This document shows positions 8,264 to 16,751 of a DNA stretch of 64,000 nucleotides, in pieces. Position 1 is the first letter of the stretch. Each line of letters begins with the position of its first letter. This stretch comes from Scleromatobacter sp039920745 (lineage in GTDB: Bacteria > Pseudomonadota > Gammaproteobacteria > Burkholderiales > Burkholderiaceae_C), in NCBI GenBank assembly GCA_039920745.1, contig JBDSDD010000069.1, positions 41,602 to 105,601 on the forward strand. Direction: 5' to 3'. The translations under genes were made by a program, and so were the position numbers. The notes beneath the pieces were generated by a model, which made no database searches, had not been told where the DNA came from, and saw nothing but the letters and a program-made list of their open reading frames with translations.

Positions 8264-9407
8264 GCAGCGGTTCTCCCATGTTGGCCAGGGCCAGCGATTG
8301 GCGGATCTTCTCCGTCGAGGCCCACAGCGTGAAGACCAGCGCCTTCAGCGTCGGGTCATCCGCAGTCTGCAACAAGGGCGGAACGCTGTCGAGCCCGTCG
8401 AGATTGAGCACGCCGACGACGTCGCGTGCCACCGTGAGTTCGTTGCGCGTGACGAGGCGGCCGATCGGCAGCGACAACACCCACTGCAGCCGCGGATTGA
8501 GCTTGGCCTGCTCGGGGCCAGGCAGCACGCCGGCCGTCCACCCGGTGCCGAAGCGACGGATCGAGAACGGCGTGCCGTCGGTGAACGCGCGGCCGGTGCT
8601 GCCGTGGTCGAGCTCGAGCTCGATGTCGTGCTCGGGCGCCCAGGTCATGTTGTCCCAGGCACCGGGGATCATGCGCAGCGCGTTGGCGTTCGGCACGAAG
8701 ATGTTGGCGCGCACCAGCGCCACGTCGACGCCCAGCCGGGAGGCCGCGAGCGCGCGGATCTGCTGCACCAGCATGCGCACGCGGCGCAGGTGGTCGGGCG
8801 GCAGGCGGGGGAACGCGATGAAGCGCGCCCACTTGTCGTAGTTGGCGATGTTGAGCACCTCGCTGTGGCCACCCGCGATCTGGTGCTGGTGGACGCCGGG
8901 GCAGCCTGTGTTGAAGCCGAGTGCGCCGCTCGCGCCCGCGCGGGGCGCGAGCGGGCCTGCCAGGCGCGCGAACAACGCTGCGGCGCGCACCACCCAGTCG
9001 CCAGTGGCGCTCTCGTTGCGCACGGCCTGGATCCAGCGCTTGCGCAGCAGCGCCGAGCCCCAGGGGAAATCGCGCCGCACGATGCTGCCGGTGAGCACGA
9101 CGCGGTCGAAGCGGATGTTGCCGTTCTCGGCCTCGAGCACCTCGAGCGCGAGCCAGGTGCCGAAGCTGTGAGCGATCAGGCTGACGCGCTTCGTGCCGGT
9201 GCGATCCATCAGGTCGCGCAACTCGGTGCGCAGCCACTGGACGCGGTTCGCGCGCGTCCACGGCATCAGGAACGACAGCACGCCGAAAAAGCCGTAGTCG
9301 AGGTGGTAGGGAATCAACCCGTGGCGGGCCAGGTAAGGCGTGATCTGCTTCTGCCACTGTCCGCGCGTGCGGATCCCGTGCAGCGTCACGACGATCTTGA
9401 GGGGCAC
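8253..9407 (-). CDS. Alpha/beta hydrolase with C-terminal GAF-like domain
   Basis: A 384-residue protein of two parts. The N-terminal half (about 1-245) is an alpha/beta hydrolase: LKIVVTLHGIRTRGQWQ supplies the first strand and oxyanion region, and the nucleophile is S81 in the elbow LIAHSFGTW. The C-terminal half (about 255-375) has the pattern of a GAF domain (HGSTGRAFTDG, then a strand pair, then DVVGVLNLDG). GAF domains bind small ligands such as cyclic nucleotides, so the hydrolase may be ligand-controlled. Substrate and ligand are unknown. The start is a GTG at 9407 with GGGAGAG a few bases upstream. It heads the minus-strand group with the 62-aa protein and cdd. Confidence 0.75.
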   Translation of the reverse strand: MPLKIVVTLHGIRTRGQWQKQITPYLARHGLIPYHLDYGFFGVLSFLMPWTRANRVQWLRTELRDLMDRTGTKRVSLIAHSFGTWLALEVLEAENGNIRFDRVVLTGSIVRRDFPWGSALLRKRWIQAVRNESATGDWVVRAAALFARLAGPLAPRAGASGALGFNTGCPGVHQHQIAGGHSEVLNIANYDKWARFIAFPRLPPDHLRRVRMLVQQIRALAASRLGVDVALVRANIFVPNANALRMIPGAWDNMTWAPEHDIELELDHGSTGRAFTDGTPFSIRRFGTGWTAGVLPGPEQAKLNPRLQWVLSLPIGRLVTRNELTVARDVVGVLNLDGLDSVPPLLQTADDPTLKALVFTLWASTEKIRQSLALANMGEPLHDD

Positions 9408-9442
9408 TTCATCTCTCCCGCCGCCCCGCGTCTTTCGGAACT

Positions 9443-9477
9443 GCCAAAAGAAAAGTGCGAGCCGTAGACCGCACTTT
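9443..9477 (-). terminator. Rho-independent terminator of the glycine-zipper lipoprotein gene
   Basis: Read on the minus strand, AAAGTGCG (9477-9470) and CGCACTTT (9459-9452) form a perfect 8-bp stem with a 10-nt loop, followed directly by TCTTTTGG. It lies about 45 bp past the stop of the lipoprotein gene (9524) and before the start of the alpha/beta hydrolase gene, so it would isolate the two. Confidence 0.75.
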
Positions 9478-9523
9478 GAAGGTTCACTCGCTCACTGCGT
9501 GAGGCGCCGCCGGGGCGCCGCGC

Positions 9524-10051
9524 CTACTGCTGCGCGGGCACAGGATAGGCGGCCGGGTAGGCGTTGGGCGCCGTGCTGCCGGTGGTGACGGGCGGCGCGT
9601 GCATCACGCGCGTGCGGCCGCCGGTGGTAACCAGGATGACCGGGTCGCCAGCGACGAACTGGTCGCCGGACACGCCCTGCACGACGGCGCGGCGATCGCC
9701 GTTCCTGAGCTGCATCAGGATCTCGAAGGCTTGCTGTTGCGTGGCGTCGCGCTCGACGGCATTGCCGATCAGTCCGCCGACGATCATGCCAGCGATGCCG
9801 ACGATGCCACCCGTGCGCGGTCCGCCGACGTTGGAGCCGGCGATGCCGCCGACCACGGCGCCGCTGACGGTGCCGATGCCCGTGTCGCGGCCCTGCAGCG
9901 TGACGGGGCGCACCGACAGCACGGTCGCGTCCTGAACAGTGGACATGCGCTGGGCGTCGTAGGCGCTCACGGTGTTGGGATTGGCGACGACGCAGCCGGC
10001 CAGGGAACCGATGCTGGCGACGGCCGCGATCAGGACGATTTGCTTGAACAT
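9524..10051 (-). CDS. Glycine-zipper 2TM-domain lipoprotein (SlyB/OsmB-like)
   Basis: A 175-residue predicted outer-membrane lipoprotein. The start MFKQIVLIAAVASIGSLAGC is a signal peptide with lipobox LAGC and lipidation at C20. It is followed by a glycine-zipper segment (GTVSGAVVGGIAGSNVGG, then GGIVGIAGMIVGGLIGNAVE), the rick_17kDa/SlyB-type 2TM region. A beta-rich C-terminal domain (FEILMQLRNGDRRAVVQG) resembles SlyB/Pcp, proteins that stabilise the outer membrane under stress. The frame is open to 10087, but ATG 10051 has GGAGAAACCTC just upstream and starts the signal peptide. It ends in a strong terminator at 9443-9477, so it is probably monocistronic. Confidence 0.88.
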   Translation of the reverse strand: MFKQIVLIAAVASIGSLAGCVVANPNTVSAYDAQRMSTVQDATVLSVRPVTLQGRDTGIGTVSGAVVGGIAGSNVGGPRTGGIVGIAGMIVGGLIGNAVERDATQQQAFEILMQLRNGDRRAVVQGVSGDQFVAGDPVILVTTGGRTRVMHAPPVTTGSTAPNAYPAAYPVPAQQ

Positions 10052-10189
10052 GAGGTTTCTCCGGGAATAGCCCGCCAACGCCGGCAAGTCGCACTGCGTT
10101 GACAGTCTTCAGATGCCTGCACTCTGCAGCAAAGCAATTGCCCGAGGTGGCAGCAGTGGGTAAAGAAGTGTGGCGGCTACAGGCCGCGG

Positions 10190-10747
10190 TCAGCCGTGCA
10201 GGCGGCTGCTGCGCGGCACGCTGGCCAGCAGGAACTCCATCTGGTCGGTCAGGATGCGCCTGCCACGCAGGATCATGTCCTCGTGCAGGCTGGGGACATA
10301 CGGCAGGTACATCAGCGTCATGTTCGCCTCCTCGGGCATGCGGTTGCCCTTGCGGCCGTTGCACGAGCGGCAGGCGGTGATGCAGTTCATCCAGGTGTCG
10401 AGGCCGCGACGCGACACCGGGATGATGTGCTCGCGGGTGAGTTCCTCGCTGACGAAGCGCCCGGCGCAGTAGGCGCAGACGTGGCGATCGCGTGCGAACA
10501 GCTTGCCATTGGTGAGCGCCGGCGTGTGGCGCCAGGCGCGCGAGGGGATAGAGCCCCGCACCGCGATGATCGAGTGCACCTCGATGCGCGATTGCAGGCC
10601 GGTGGTGCGCTGCGTGCCGCCGCGCATCACGTGGCACGGGTCACCCAGGGTCCACGCGACGCAGTCGCAGGCATAGAGCACTGCGGCCTCCTTGACCGTC
10701 ATCCAGGCTTGTGGCCTTCCCGACACGTCCAGCTGCAGAACATCCAT
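10190..10747 (-). CDS. HNH endonuclease family protein
   Basis: A 185-residue protein with an HNH nuclease fold in its second half. A zinc knuckle is formed by C91xxC94 and the later C126xxC129, with EHIIPVSRRG (H107) and NCITACRSCNGRKGNR completing the beta-beta-alpha-metal motif. HNH proteins cut DNA, but free-standing chromosomal copies of this type have no firmly known role. The N-terminal half (1-85) has no recognised domain. The start MDVLQLDVSGRPQAW at 10747 is supported by AAGGAG about 10 bases upstream. It is divergent from the TetR regulator gene, with a 364-bp gap holding two palindromes. Confidence 0.82.
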   Translation of the reverse strand: MDVLQLDVSGRPQAWMTVKEAAVLYACDCVAWTLGDPCHVMRGGTQRTTGLQSRIEVHSIIAVRGSIPSRAWRHTPALTNGKLFARDRHVCAYCAGRFVSEELTREHIIPVSRRGLDTWMNCITACRSCNGRKGNRMPEEANMTLMYLPYVPSLHEDMILRGRRILTDQMEFLLASVPRSSRLHG

Positions 10748-10897
10748 TCCGGGGCGCTCCTTCGAACTGCAGCATACAACTACTGGATGAAACCTCAACT
10801 GGTCGGAGACCCAGCGTGTTGCAGGCCTGCCATCGCGCTCGACCGCGCAGCGCGCGAATCTCCGAATTGCCGACGGGTTCAGCGTTAACCACTATGG

Positions 10898-10919
10898 AAA
10901 TCGCACGATCGTGCTATTT
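10898..10919. promoter_or_regulatory. Candidate TetR-family operator 1 upstream of the fatty-acid operon
   Basis: AAATCGCACGATCGTGCTATTT is a 22-bp palindrome with a single mismatched pair (positions 5 and 18). A second copy of the same motif lies 114 bp further at 11012-11033. The pair sits between the HNH gene and the TetR/acyl-CoA dehydrogenase operon and is the obvious candidate binding site of that regulator. Confidence 0.65.
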
Positions 10920-11011
10920 TTGTCGGTTTTGTGACCGAGCTGCGGGTTTTCTAGGAGCCAGACCCTAAAAAAAGTGGTCGACGGCATTGGCGTTGGGCCC
11001 GGTCCTATGCA

Positions 11012-11033
11012 AAATAGCACGACCGTTCGATTT
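11012..11033. promoter_or_regulatory. Candidate TetR-family operator 2 upstream of the fatty-acid operon
   Basis: AAATAGCACGACCGTTCGATTT is a degenerate 22-bp palindrome; its left half AAATAGCACGA matches the reverse-strand half of operator 1 base for base. A weak sigma70-like promoter may overlap it (TTGGCG at 10987, 17-bp spacer, CAAAAT at 11010), which would place bound repressor on the -10 element. The promoter match is poor, so only the repeat itself is well supported. Confidence 0.6.
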
Positions 11034-11111
11034 CTTGGTTCAGCCGGCGCGCCCGACTGCCGAAGATCCCGACAGGCACTCAACGCACTCCGGTTCGCCC
11101 CGGCAGACTCC

Positions 11112-11807
11112 GTGAACGACGCTTCCGCTCTTCGCCGCCCGCCTCGTCCCCTGCAAAAGGGTCTGCAGACGCGCGCCACGATCATCGAGGCGGCGCTGGG
11201 CCTGGCGGCCAACAAGGGCCTCGAGGGCTTGTCCATCGGCCTGCTGGCCGAAGTGACGGGCATGAGCAAATCCGGTGTCTTCGCGCATTTCGGTTCGCGC
11301 GAGGAGCTCCAGATCTCGGTGATCCGAGACTATCACGTCAAGTTCGAGGAAGAGGTCTTTCTTCCCGCCATCCGCGAGACGCGCGGCCTGCCGCGCCTGC
11401 GCGCGATGTTCGAGCGCTGGGTGCGCCGCGTCTCGTTCGAGATCGACTCCGGCTGCATCTACATCAGCGGCGCCGTCGAGTTCGACGACCGGCCGGGCCC
11501 GGTGCGCGACGCGCTGGCCACGATGGTGCAGACCTGGCAGGACGCACTGACCCGTTCCATCCAGTTGGCGATCGACGAAGGCCACCTGTCCGGCGAGACC
11601 TCGCCCGAGCAACTGATGTTCGAGATCCACGGCCTGATCCTCGCGCTGCACCACGACGCGCGTTTCCTGCGCAACCCCGGCAGCGTCGAGCGCGCGCGCC
11701 TGGGCTTCGAGCGCCTGCTCGCGCATTCGCTGTCTGGCGCGACATCCATCGCCGCGCCCGAAGCCACCGCTACCCGTTCGAAAGAGGCGCGCACGGCGCG
11801 CCGCTGA
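11112..11807 (+). CDS. TetR-family transcriptional regulator, probable repressor of fatty-acid degradation (FadP-like)
   Basis: About 231 residues from the GTG at 11112, which starts just ahead of the DNA-binding domain; the frame is open back to 10974, across operator 2. The TetR helix-turn-helix is at about 20-66 (TRATIIEAALGLAANKG, then MSKSGVFAHFGSREEL). The C-terminal part is a TetR ligand/dimer domain with EQLMFEIHGLILALHHDARF. It directly precedes acyl-CoA dehydrogenase, FadB-like and thiolase genes. In betaproteobacteria a TetR regulator called FadP is described as controlling fatty-acid degradation, and position and content fit it. The ligand is inferred to be an acyl-CoA. The two palindromes upstream suggest autoregulation and control of the operon. 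Confidence 0.82.
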   Translation: MNDASALRRPPRPLQKGLQTRATIIEAALGLAANKGLEGLSIGLLAEVTGMSKSGVFAHFGSREELQISVIRDYHVKFEEEVFLPAIRETRGLPRLRAMFERWVRRVSFEIDSGCIYISGAVEFDDRPGPVRDALATMVQTWQDALTRSIQLAIDEGHLSGETSPEQLMFEIHGLILALHHDARFLRNPGSVERARLGFERLLAHSLSGATSIAAPEATATRSKEARTARR

Positions 11808-11855
11808 TCGACCTCCCTCCGCTTTCCATTTCGACCCGTCTCCAGGAGTTCTCCC

Positions 11856-13646
11856 ATGCCCCAATACAACCCTCCGATCCGCGACATGCAGTTCGTGCTG
11901 CATGAAGTCCTGAACGTTGCGGACGAACTGAAGGCGTTGCCCCAGCATGCGGAGACCGACGTCGACACCATCAACGCCGTGCTCGAGGAAGGCGGCAAGT
12001 TCGCCAAGGAAGTGATCTTTCCGCTGAACCTGAGCGGCGACGCCGAGGGCTGCACGCTCGACAAGGCGACGCACGAAGTGACCCCGCCCAATGGCTTCAA
12101 GGCGGCCTACAAGACCTTCGTAGAAGGCGGTTGGGCGGCGCTGTCGTGCGACACCGAATTCGGCGGCCAGGGCCTGCCGGTCGCGCTGAACCAGTGCTTC
12201 TACGAGATGCTCAACAGCGGCAACCAGGCGTGGACCATGTACCCGGGCCTGTCGCACGGCGCGTACGAAGCACTGAAGGCGCACGGCACCGCAGAGCAGA
12301 AGGCGATGTACCTGCCCAAGCTGACGTCGGGCGAATGGACCGGCACGATGTGCCTGACCGAGTCGCATTGCGGCACCGACCTCGGCATGCTGCGCTCCAA
12401 GGCCGAGCCGCAGGCCGACGGCACGTACAAGATCACCGGCGCCAAGATCTTCATCTCGGCCGGCGAGCACGACCTGGTCGACAACATCCTCCACCTGGTG
12501 CTCGCGCGCCTGCCGGACGCGCCCGCGGGCTCGAAGGGCATCTCGCTGTTCGTCGTGCCCAAGTTCAACGTCAATGCCGACGGCTCGCTGGGCACGCGCA
12601 ACCCGGTCTTCTGCGCCGGTCTCGAACACAAGATGGGCATCCACGGCAACGCCACCTGCCAGATGGTGCTCGAAGGCGCCGTCGGCACGATGGTGGGCGA
12701 GCCCAACAAGGGCCTGGCCGCGATGTTCGTGATGATGAACGCCGCCCGCCTGGGCGTGGGCGTGCAGTCGCTCGGCCTGACCGAAGTGGCCTACCAGAAC
12801 GCCGTGGCCTACGCCAAGGACCGCCTGCAGATGCGCGCGCTCTCGGGCCCGAAGGCGCCGGACAAGCCGGCCGACCCGATCATCGTGCACCCGGACGTGC
12901 GCAAGATGTTGATGACGGCCCGTGCCTACGCCGAAGGCGGCCGCGCGCTGGCCATCCATACCGCGCTGCTGATCGACAAGGAGCTGCACCACCCCGACGC
13001 CGACGTCCGCAAGGAATGCGCCGACGAAGTGGCGCTGCTGACGCCGATCGTCAAGGCCTTCATGACCGACAACGGCTGGATCGCCACGTCGCACTGCATG
13101 CAGGTGTACGGCGGCCACGGCTTCATCCACGAGTGGGGCATGGAGCAGTATGTGCGCGACGCGCGCATCAACATGATCTACGAGGGCACCAACACGATCC
13201 AGTCGCTCGACCTGCTGGGCCGCAAGGTGCTGGGCGACAACGGCGCCAAGCTCAAGAAGTTCGGCAAGAAGATCGCCCAGTTCGTCGAGGACGAAGGCAT
13301 CAGCGAAGAGATGCAGGAATTCGTGAATCCGCTGGCCGAACTGGGCGACAAGGTCACGAAGCTGACGACCGAGATCGGCATGAAGGCGTTCCAGAACCCC
13401 GACGAAGTCGGCGCCGCCGCTGTCGACTACCTGCGCGTCTGCGGCCACCTCGTGTTCGCGTACTTCTTCGCCCGCATGGCCAAGGTCGCGCTGGAGAAAA
13501 AGAACTCCGGTGACACGTTCTACACGGCCAAGCTGACGACGGCGCGCTTCTATTTCGCCAAGCTGCTGCCGGAGACGGCCGGCCTGATCCGCACCTGCCG
13601 CACCGGCCTGGCGCCGCTGATGGAGATGGACGAAGCGCTGTTCTAG
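11856..13646 (+). CDS. Acyl-CoA dehydrogenase (FadE/DmdC-type, with C-terminal extension)
   Basis: A 596-residue flavoprotein of the large acyl-CoA dehydrogenase group, with an N-terminal extension, the usual N, middle and C domains, and a C-terminal AcylCoA_DH-type helical extension (about 470-596). Features are CLTESHCGTDLGMLRSKA for FAD/substrate binding, YGGHGFIHEWGMEQYVRDARI, and IYEGTNTIQSLDLLGRKVL with the glutamate expected as catalytic base. It introduces the trans-2,3 double bond in the first step of beta-oxidation; this architecture includes 3-methylmercaptopropionyl-CoA dehydrogenase, so chain specificity is open. An AGGAG Shine-Dalgarno sequence is close to the ATG. It lies 48 bp after the regulator gene, in the same operon. 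Confidence 0.92.
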   Translation: MPQYNPPIRDMQFVLHEVLNVADELKALPQHAETDVDTINAVLEEGGKFAKEVIFPLNLSGDAEGCTLDKATHEVTPPNGFKAAYKTFVEGGWAALSCDTEFGGQGLPVALNQCFYEMLNSGNQAWTMYPGLSHGAYEALKAHGTAEQKAMYLPKLTSGEWTGTMCLTESHCGTDLGMLRSKAEPQADGTYKITGAKIFISAGEHDLVDNILHLVLARLPDAPAGSKGISLFVVPKFNVNADGSLGTRNPVFCAGLEHKMGIHGNATCQMVLEGAVGTMVGEPNKGLAAMFVMMNAARLGVGVQSLGLTEVAYQNAVAYAKDRLQMRALSGPKAPDKPADPIIVHPDVRKMLMTARAYAEGGRALAIHTALLIDKELHHPDADVRKECADEVALLTPIVKAFMTDNGWIATSHCMQVYGGHGFIHEWGMEQYVRDARINMIYEGTNTIQSLDLLGRKVLGDNGAKLKKFGKKIAQFVEDEGISEEMQEFVNPLAELGDKVTKLTTEIGMKAFQNPDEVGAAAVDYLRVCGHLVFAYFFARMAKVALEKKNSGDTFYTAKLTTARFYFAKLLPETAGLIRTCRTGLAPLMEMDEALF

Positions 13647-13652
13647 GAATGA

Positions 13653-13713
13653 CTGCCCCGCTCGCGCTCACTGCCCCCGAGGGGCTCGCCGGCTTTGTCC
13701 GGAGCGGCCGAGC
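13653..13713 (+). repeat. Intergenic GC-rich hairpin repeat, copy A
   Basis: A copy of the dispersed element whose core is CGCTCnCTnnGTTCACTGCC followed by a CCCCGAGGGG hairpin. Here it is CCGCTCGCGCTCACTGCCCC then CGAGGGGCTCG, directly after the acyl-CoA dehydrogenase stop. It is more diverged at its right end than copies B and E. A separate small hairpin, CGCGGG (13750) with CCCGCG (13765), lies between this repeat and the DUF2147 gene. Confidence 0.6.
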
Positions 13714-13848
13714 ACGCGCAGGCGGGGATAGGTCGTCCTAAGTAGAAACCGCGGGCTCGTTAGTCCCGCGTCTGACACCGGTTCGAAGAAATCGGAGCGA
13801 TCATTGCAGGACGGCCCGTGCCGTTTCAACAATCCTTTGGAGACCGAA

Positions 13849-14289
13849 TTGAAAAAAGCAGCAGTTGCCTTCGTCCTCGCCACCGCCAGCGTTCTCGCGA
13901 TGGCGCAAGCCACGCCGGCCGGCCTCTGGAAGACCATCGACGACGACGGCAAGACCGAGAAGTCGCTGGTGCGCATCACCAACACCGGCGGCGTCTACAG
14001 CGGCAAGGTCGAGAAGATCAACGACCCGGCCAAGGCCGAAGAGAAGTGCGTCAAGTGCGACGACGAGCGCAAGGACAAGCCCATCGTCGGCATGACCATC
14101 ATCTGGGAAGTGCGCCAGGACGCGGAAGACGCGGGCCTGTTCGCTGGCGGCCAGATCCTGGACCCCGCCAAGGGCAGCTCCTACAAGGTGCGCCTGAAGC
14201 CGATCGACGGCGGCAAGAAGCTGGAAGTGCGCGGCTACATCGGTTCACCGATGTTCGGTCGCACGCAAACCTGGGTTCGCGCCGAGTAA
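13849..14289 (+). CDS. DUF2147-domain secreted protein
   Basis: A 146-residue protein with a Sec signal peptide (MKKAAVAFVLATASVLAMAQ, probable cleavage after AMA or AQA) and a single DUF2147 domain, a lipocalin-like beta-barrel fold. Typical features are the opening PAGLWKTIDDDGKTEKSLV and the CVKCDDERKDKPIVGM block with its CxxC pair. The function of DUF2147 is not established; in Burkholderiales the gene is commonly found inside this fatty-acid operon. The start is a TTG at 13849 with GGAG seven bases upstream, preferred because it begins the signal peptide. It lies between the acyl-CoA dehydrogenase and FadB-like genes, after a hairpin repeat. Confidence 0.8.
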   Translation: MKKAAVAFVLATASVLAMAQATPAGLWKTIDDDGKTEKSLVRITNTGGVYSGKVEKINDPAKAEEKCVKCDDERKDKPIVGMTIIWEVRQDAEDAGLFAGGQILDPAKGSSYKVRLKPIDGGKKLEVRGYIGSPMFGRTQTWVRAE

Positions 14290-14355
14290 GAAGCAAGAAA
14301 CCGGGGCAGGGTGGCGGCAGTCCGCCCTCCCCGTTCACCCTCTGGAGAAATACAA

Positions 14356-16737
14356 GTGAGTCGATTCCAAGTTCGCAAGGTGGCCGTGCTCGGCGCCGGC
14401 GTGATGGGCGCGCAGATCGCCGCCCATCTGGTCAACGTCAAGGTGCCGGTCGTGCTGTTCGACCTGCCCGCCAAGTCAGGCCCCAGGAACGGGATCGTCA
14501 CGAAGGCCGTCGACGGCCTGAAGAAGCTCAAGCCCGCGCCCCTGGGCGTGGCCGATGACGCGGTGCTGATCCAGCAGGCCAACTACGAGACCGACCTCGA
14601 ACTGCTGCGCGACTGCGACCTGATCATCGAAGCCATCGCCGAGCGCATGGACTGGAAGCTGGACCTGTACACCAAGGTCGCGCCGTTCATCGCGCCGCAC
14701 GCGATCGTCGCGTCCAACACCTCCGGCCTGTCGATCACGAAGCTGTCGGAAGTGCTGCCGCAAGAGATCAAGCCGCGCTTCTGCGGCATCCACTTCTTCA
14801 ACCCGCCGCGCTACATGAGCCTGGTGGAGCTGATCCCCACGCCCACCACGCAGCCGTTGATCCTCGACCAGCTCGAGAGCTTCGTCACCACGGCGCTCGG
14901 CAAGGGCATCGTGCGCGCGAAGGACACCCCCAATTTCGTGGCCAACCGCGTCGGCATCGCCGGCATGCTGGCCACCATCATCGAAGCCGAGAAGTTCGGC
15001 CTCAGCGTCGACCTCGTCGACGACCTGACCGGCAAGAAGCTCGGTCGCGCCAGCTCGGGCACGTTCCGCACCGCGGACGTCGTCGGCCTGGACACGATGG
15101 CCCACGTCATCAAGACGCTGCAGGACAACCTCGCCGCCGACCCGTTCTTCCCGACCTACACGACGCCCGCCGTCGTCGCCCGCCTGATCGAACAGGGCGC
15201 GCTGGGCCAGAAGACCGGTGCCGGCTTCTACAAGAAGGTCGGACGCGAGATCCAGCGTCTGGACCCCGCCAGCGGCACCTACGTGGCCGGCGGCGCCAAG
15301 GCCGACACCATCGTCGACCGCATCCTCAAGAAGCCCGCTGCCGAGCGCCTGAAGCTGCTGCGCGAATCCACCAACCCGCAAGCGCAGTTCCTGTGGGCGA
15401 TCCTGCGCGACGGCTTCCACTACTCCGCCGTGCACCTGGTCGACGTGGCCGACTCCGCGCGCGAGATCGACTTCGCGATGCGCTGGGGCTTCGGCATGAA
15501 ACAAGGCCCGTTCGAGCTGTGGCAGGACGCCGGCTGGAAGCAGGTCGCCGGCTGGATCAAGGAAGACATCGACGCCGGCAAGGCGCTGTCGACCGCGCCG
15601 CTGCCCGACTGGGTGTTCGACGGCCGCGACGGCGTGCACACCCCCGAAGGCTCGTGGAGCGCCGCGCAGGCCAAGTACCTGCCGGTGTCGACGCTGGACG
15701 TCTACAAACGCCAGCCGTTCCCGGAAACCGTTCTCGGCGCCGGTGCGGTCAACGCGCTGAAGGCAGGCACGGAAGAATTCAAGAACGACGAAGTGCGTGT
15801 CTGGACGCTGGACGGCGAGGTGCTGATCGCCAGCATCACCGCCAAGCTGCACCTGATCTCGCCGACGGTCACCGAAGGCCTGCTGAAGGCGGTCGAGATC
15901 GCCGAGCAGAAGTACAAGGGCCTGGTGATCTGGTCGCCGGACGAGATGTTCTCCGCTGGCGCCAATCTCGAGGCGCTGATGCCCGTCTTCATGAAGATGG
16001 GCGCCAAGGGCATCGCTCCGGAAGAGAAGAAGCTGCAGGACATGATGCTGCGCCTGCGCTACTCCACGGTGCCGGTGGTCTCTGCGATCCGCGGCATCGC
16101 GCTCGGTGGCGGCTGCGAACTGGCCATCTACTCGTCGGCGCGGGTCGCCGCGATGGAAAGCTACATGGGCCTGGTGGAAGTCGGCGTCGGCCTGGTGCCG
16201 GGCGGTGGCGGACTGACCTACGTGGCGCGTCGCGCGGCCGAGAACGCCGCCAAGGCGCCGGGCTCCGACCTGCTGGCATTCCTCAAGGACGGCGTCGTCG
16301 CCGCGGCCTCGGCCACGGTGGGCACCAGCGCGCTCGAGTCGCGCAAGATCGGCTACCTGCTGGACTCCGACATCATCGTCGCGCACAAGGACGAACTGCT
16401 CTACGTCGCCTCGGCGCAGGCCAAGGCGATGTACGAGACGGGCTACCGGCCGCCGGTCAAGCGCCTGATCCCCGTTGCTGGCCGCTCCGGCATCGCCACG
16501 ATCAAGGCGTCGCTGGTCGCGATGCGCGATGGCGGCTTCATCAGCCAGCACGACTTCTTCATCGGCGGCCTGATCGCCGACGTCTGCTGCGGCGGCGAAG
16601 TCGATGCCGGCACGCTGGTGACCGAGGAATACCTGATGGCGCTCGAGCGCAAGCACTTCTGCGCGCTCCTGGAGCACCCGAAGTCGCAAGAACGAATCAT
16701 GGGCATGCTCCAAACGGGCAAGCCGGTTCGCAACTGA
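14356..16737 (+). CDS. Bifunctional 3-hydroxyacyl-CoA dehydrogenase/enoyl-CoA hydratase (FadB-like)
   Basis: A 793-residue beta-oxidation enzyme with the NAD-dependent dehydrogenase first and the crotonase domain last, the opposite order to E. coli FadB. The N-terminal part has the dinucleotide loop GAGVMG (13-18) and the catalytic HFFNPPRYMSLVELI region. The middle is the 3HCDH C-terminal helical repeats. The crotonase domain starts at about residue 490 with FSAGANLEALM, and has both hydratase glutamates in GGGCELAIY and GLVEVGVGLVPGGGG. It hydrates enoyl-CoA and oxidises the 3-hydroxyacyl-CoA. The start is a GTG at 14356 with GGAG eight bases upstream. The thiolase follows after 14 bp. Confidence 0.93.
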   Translation: MSRFQVRKVAVLGAGVMGAQIAAHLVNVKVPVVLFDLPAKSGPRNGIVTKAVDGLKKLKPAPLGVADDAVLIQQANYETDLELLRDCDLIIEAIAERMDWKLDLYTKVAPFIAPHAIVASNTSGLSITKLSEVLPQEIKPRFCGIHFFNPPRYMSLVELIPTPTTQPLILDQLESFVTTALGKGIVRAKDTPNFVANRVGIAGMLATIIEAEKFGLSVDLVDDLTGKKLGRASSGTFRTADVVGLDTMAHVIKTLQDNLAADPFFPTYTTPAVVARLIEQGALGQKTGAGFYKKVGREIQRLDPASGTYVAGGAKADTIVDRILKKPAAERLKLLRESTNPQAQFLWAILRDGFHYSAVHLVDVADSAREIDFAMRWGFGMKQGPFELWQDAGWKQVAGWIKEDIDAGKALSTAPLPDWVFDGRDGVHTPEGSWSAAQAKYLPVSTLDVYKRQPFPETVLGAGAVNALKAGTEEFKNDEVRVWTLDGEVLIASITAKLHLISPTVTEGLLKAVEIAEQKYKGLVIWSPDEMFSAGANLEALMPVFMKMGAKGIAPEEKKLQDMMLRLRYSTVPVVSAIRGIALGGGCELAIYSSARVAAMESYMGLVEVGVGLVPGGGGLTYVARRAAENAAKAPGSDLLAFLKDGVVAAASATVGTSALESRKIGYLLDSDIIVAHKDELLYVASAQAKAMYETGYRPPVKRLIPVAGRSGIATIKASLVAMRDGGFISQHDFFIGGLIADVCCGGEVDAGTLVTEEYLMALERKHFCALLEHPKSQERIMGMLQTGKPVRN

Positions 16738-16751
16738 TTGGACACAGCAAC

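Noticed and set aside
13653..13713. Repeat copies as CRISPR or insertion-sequence ends
   Set aside because: They are scattered single copies without regular spacing, spacers, target duplications or a transposase.
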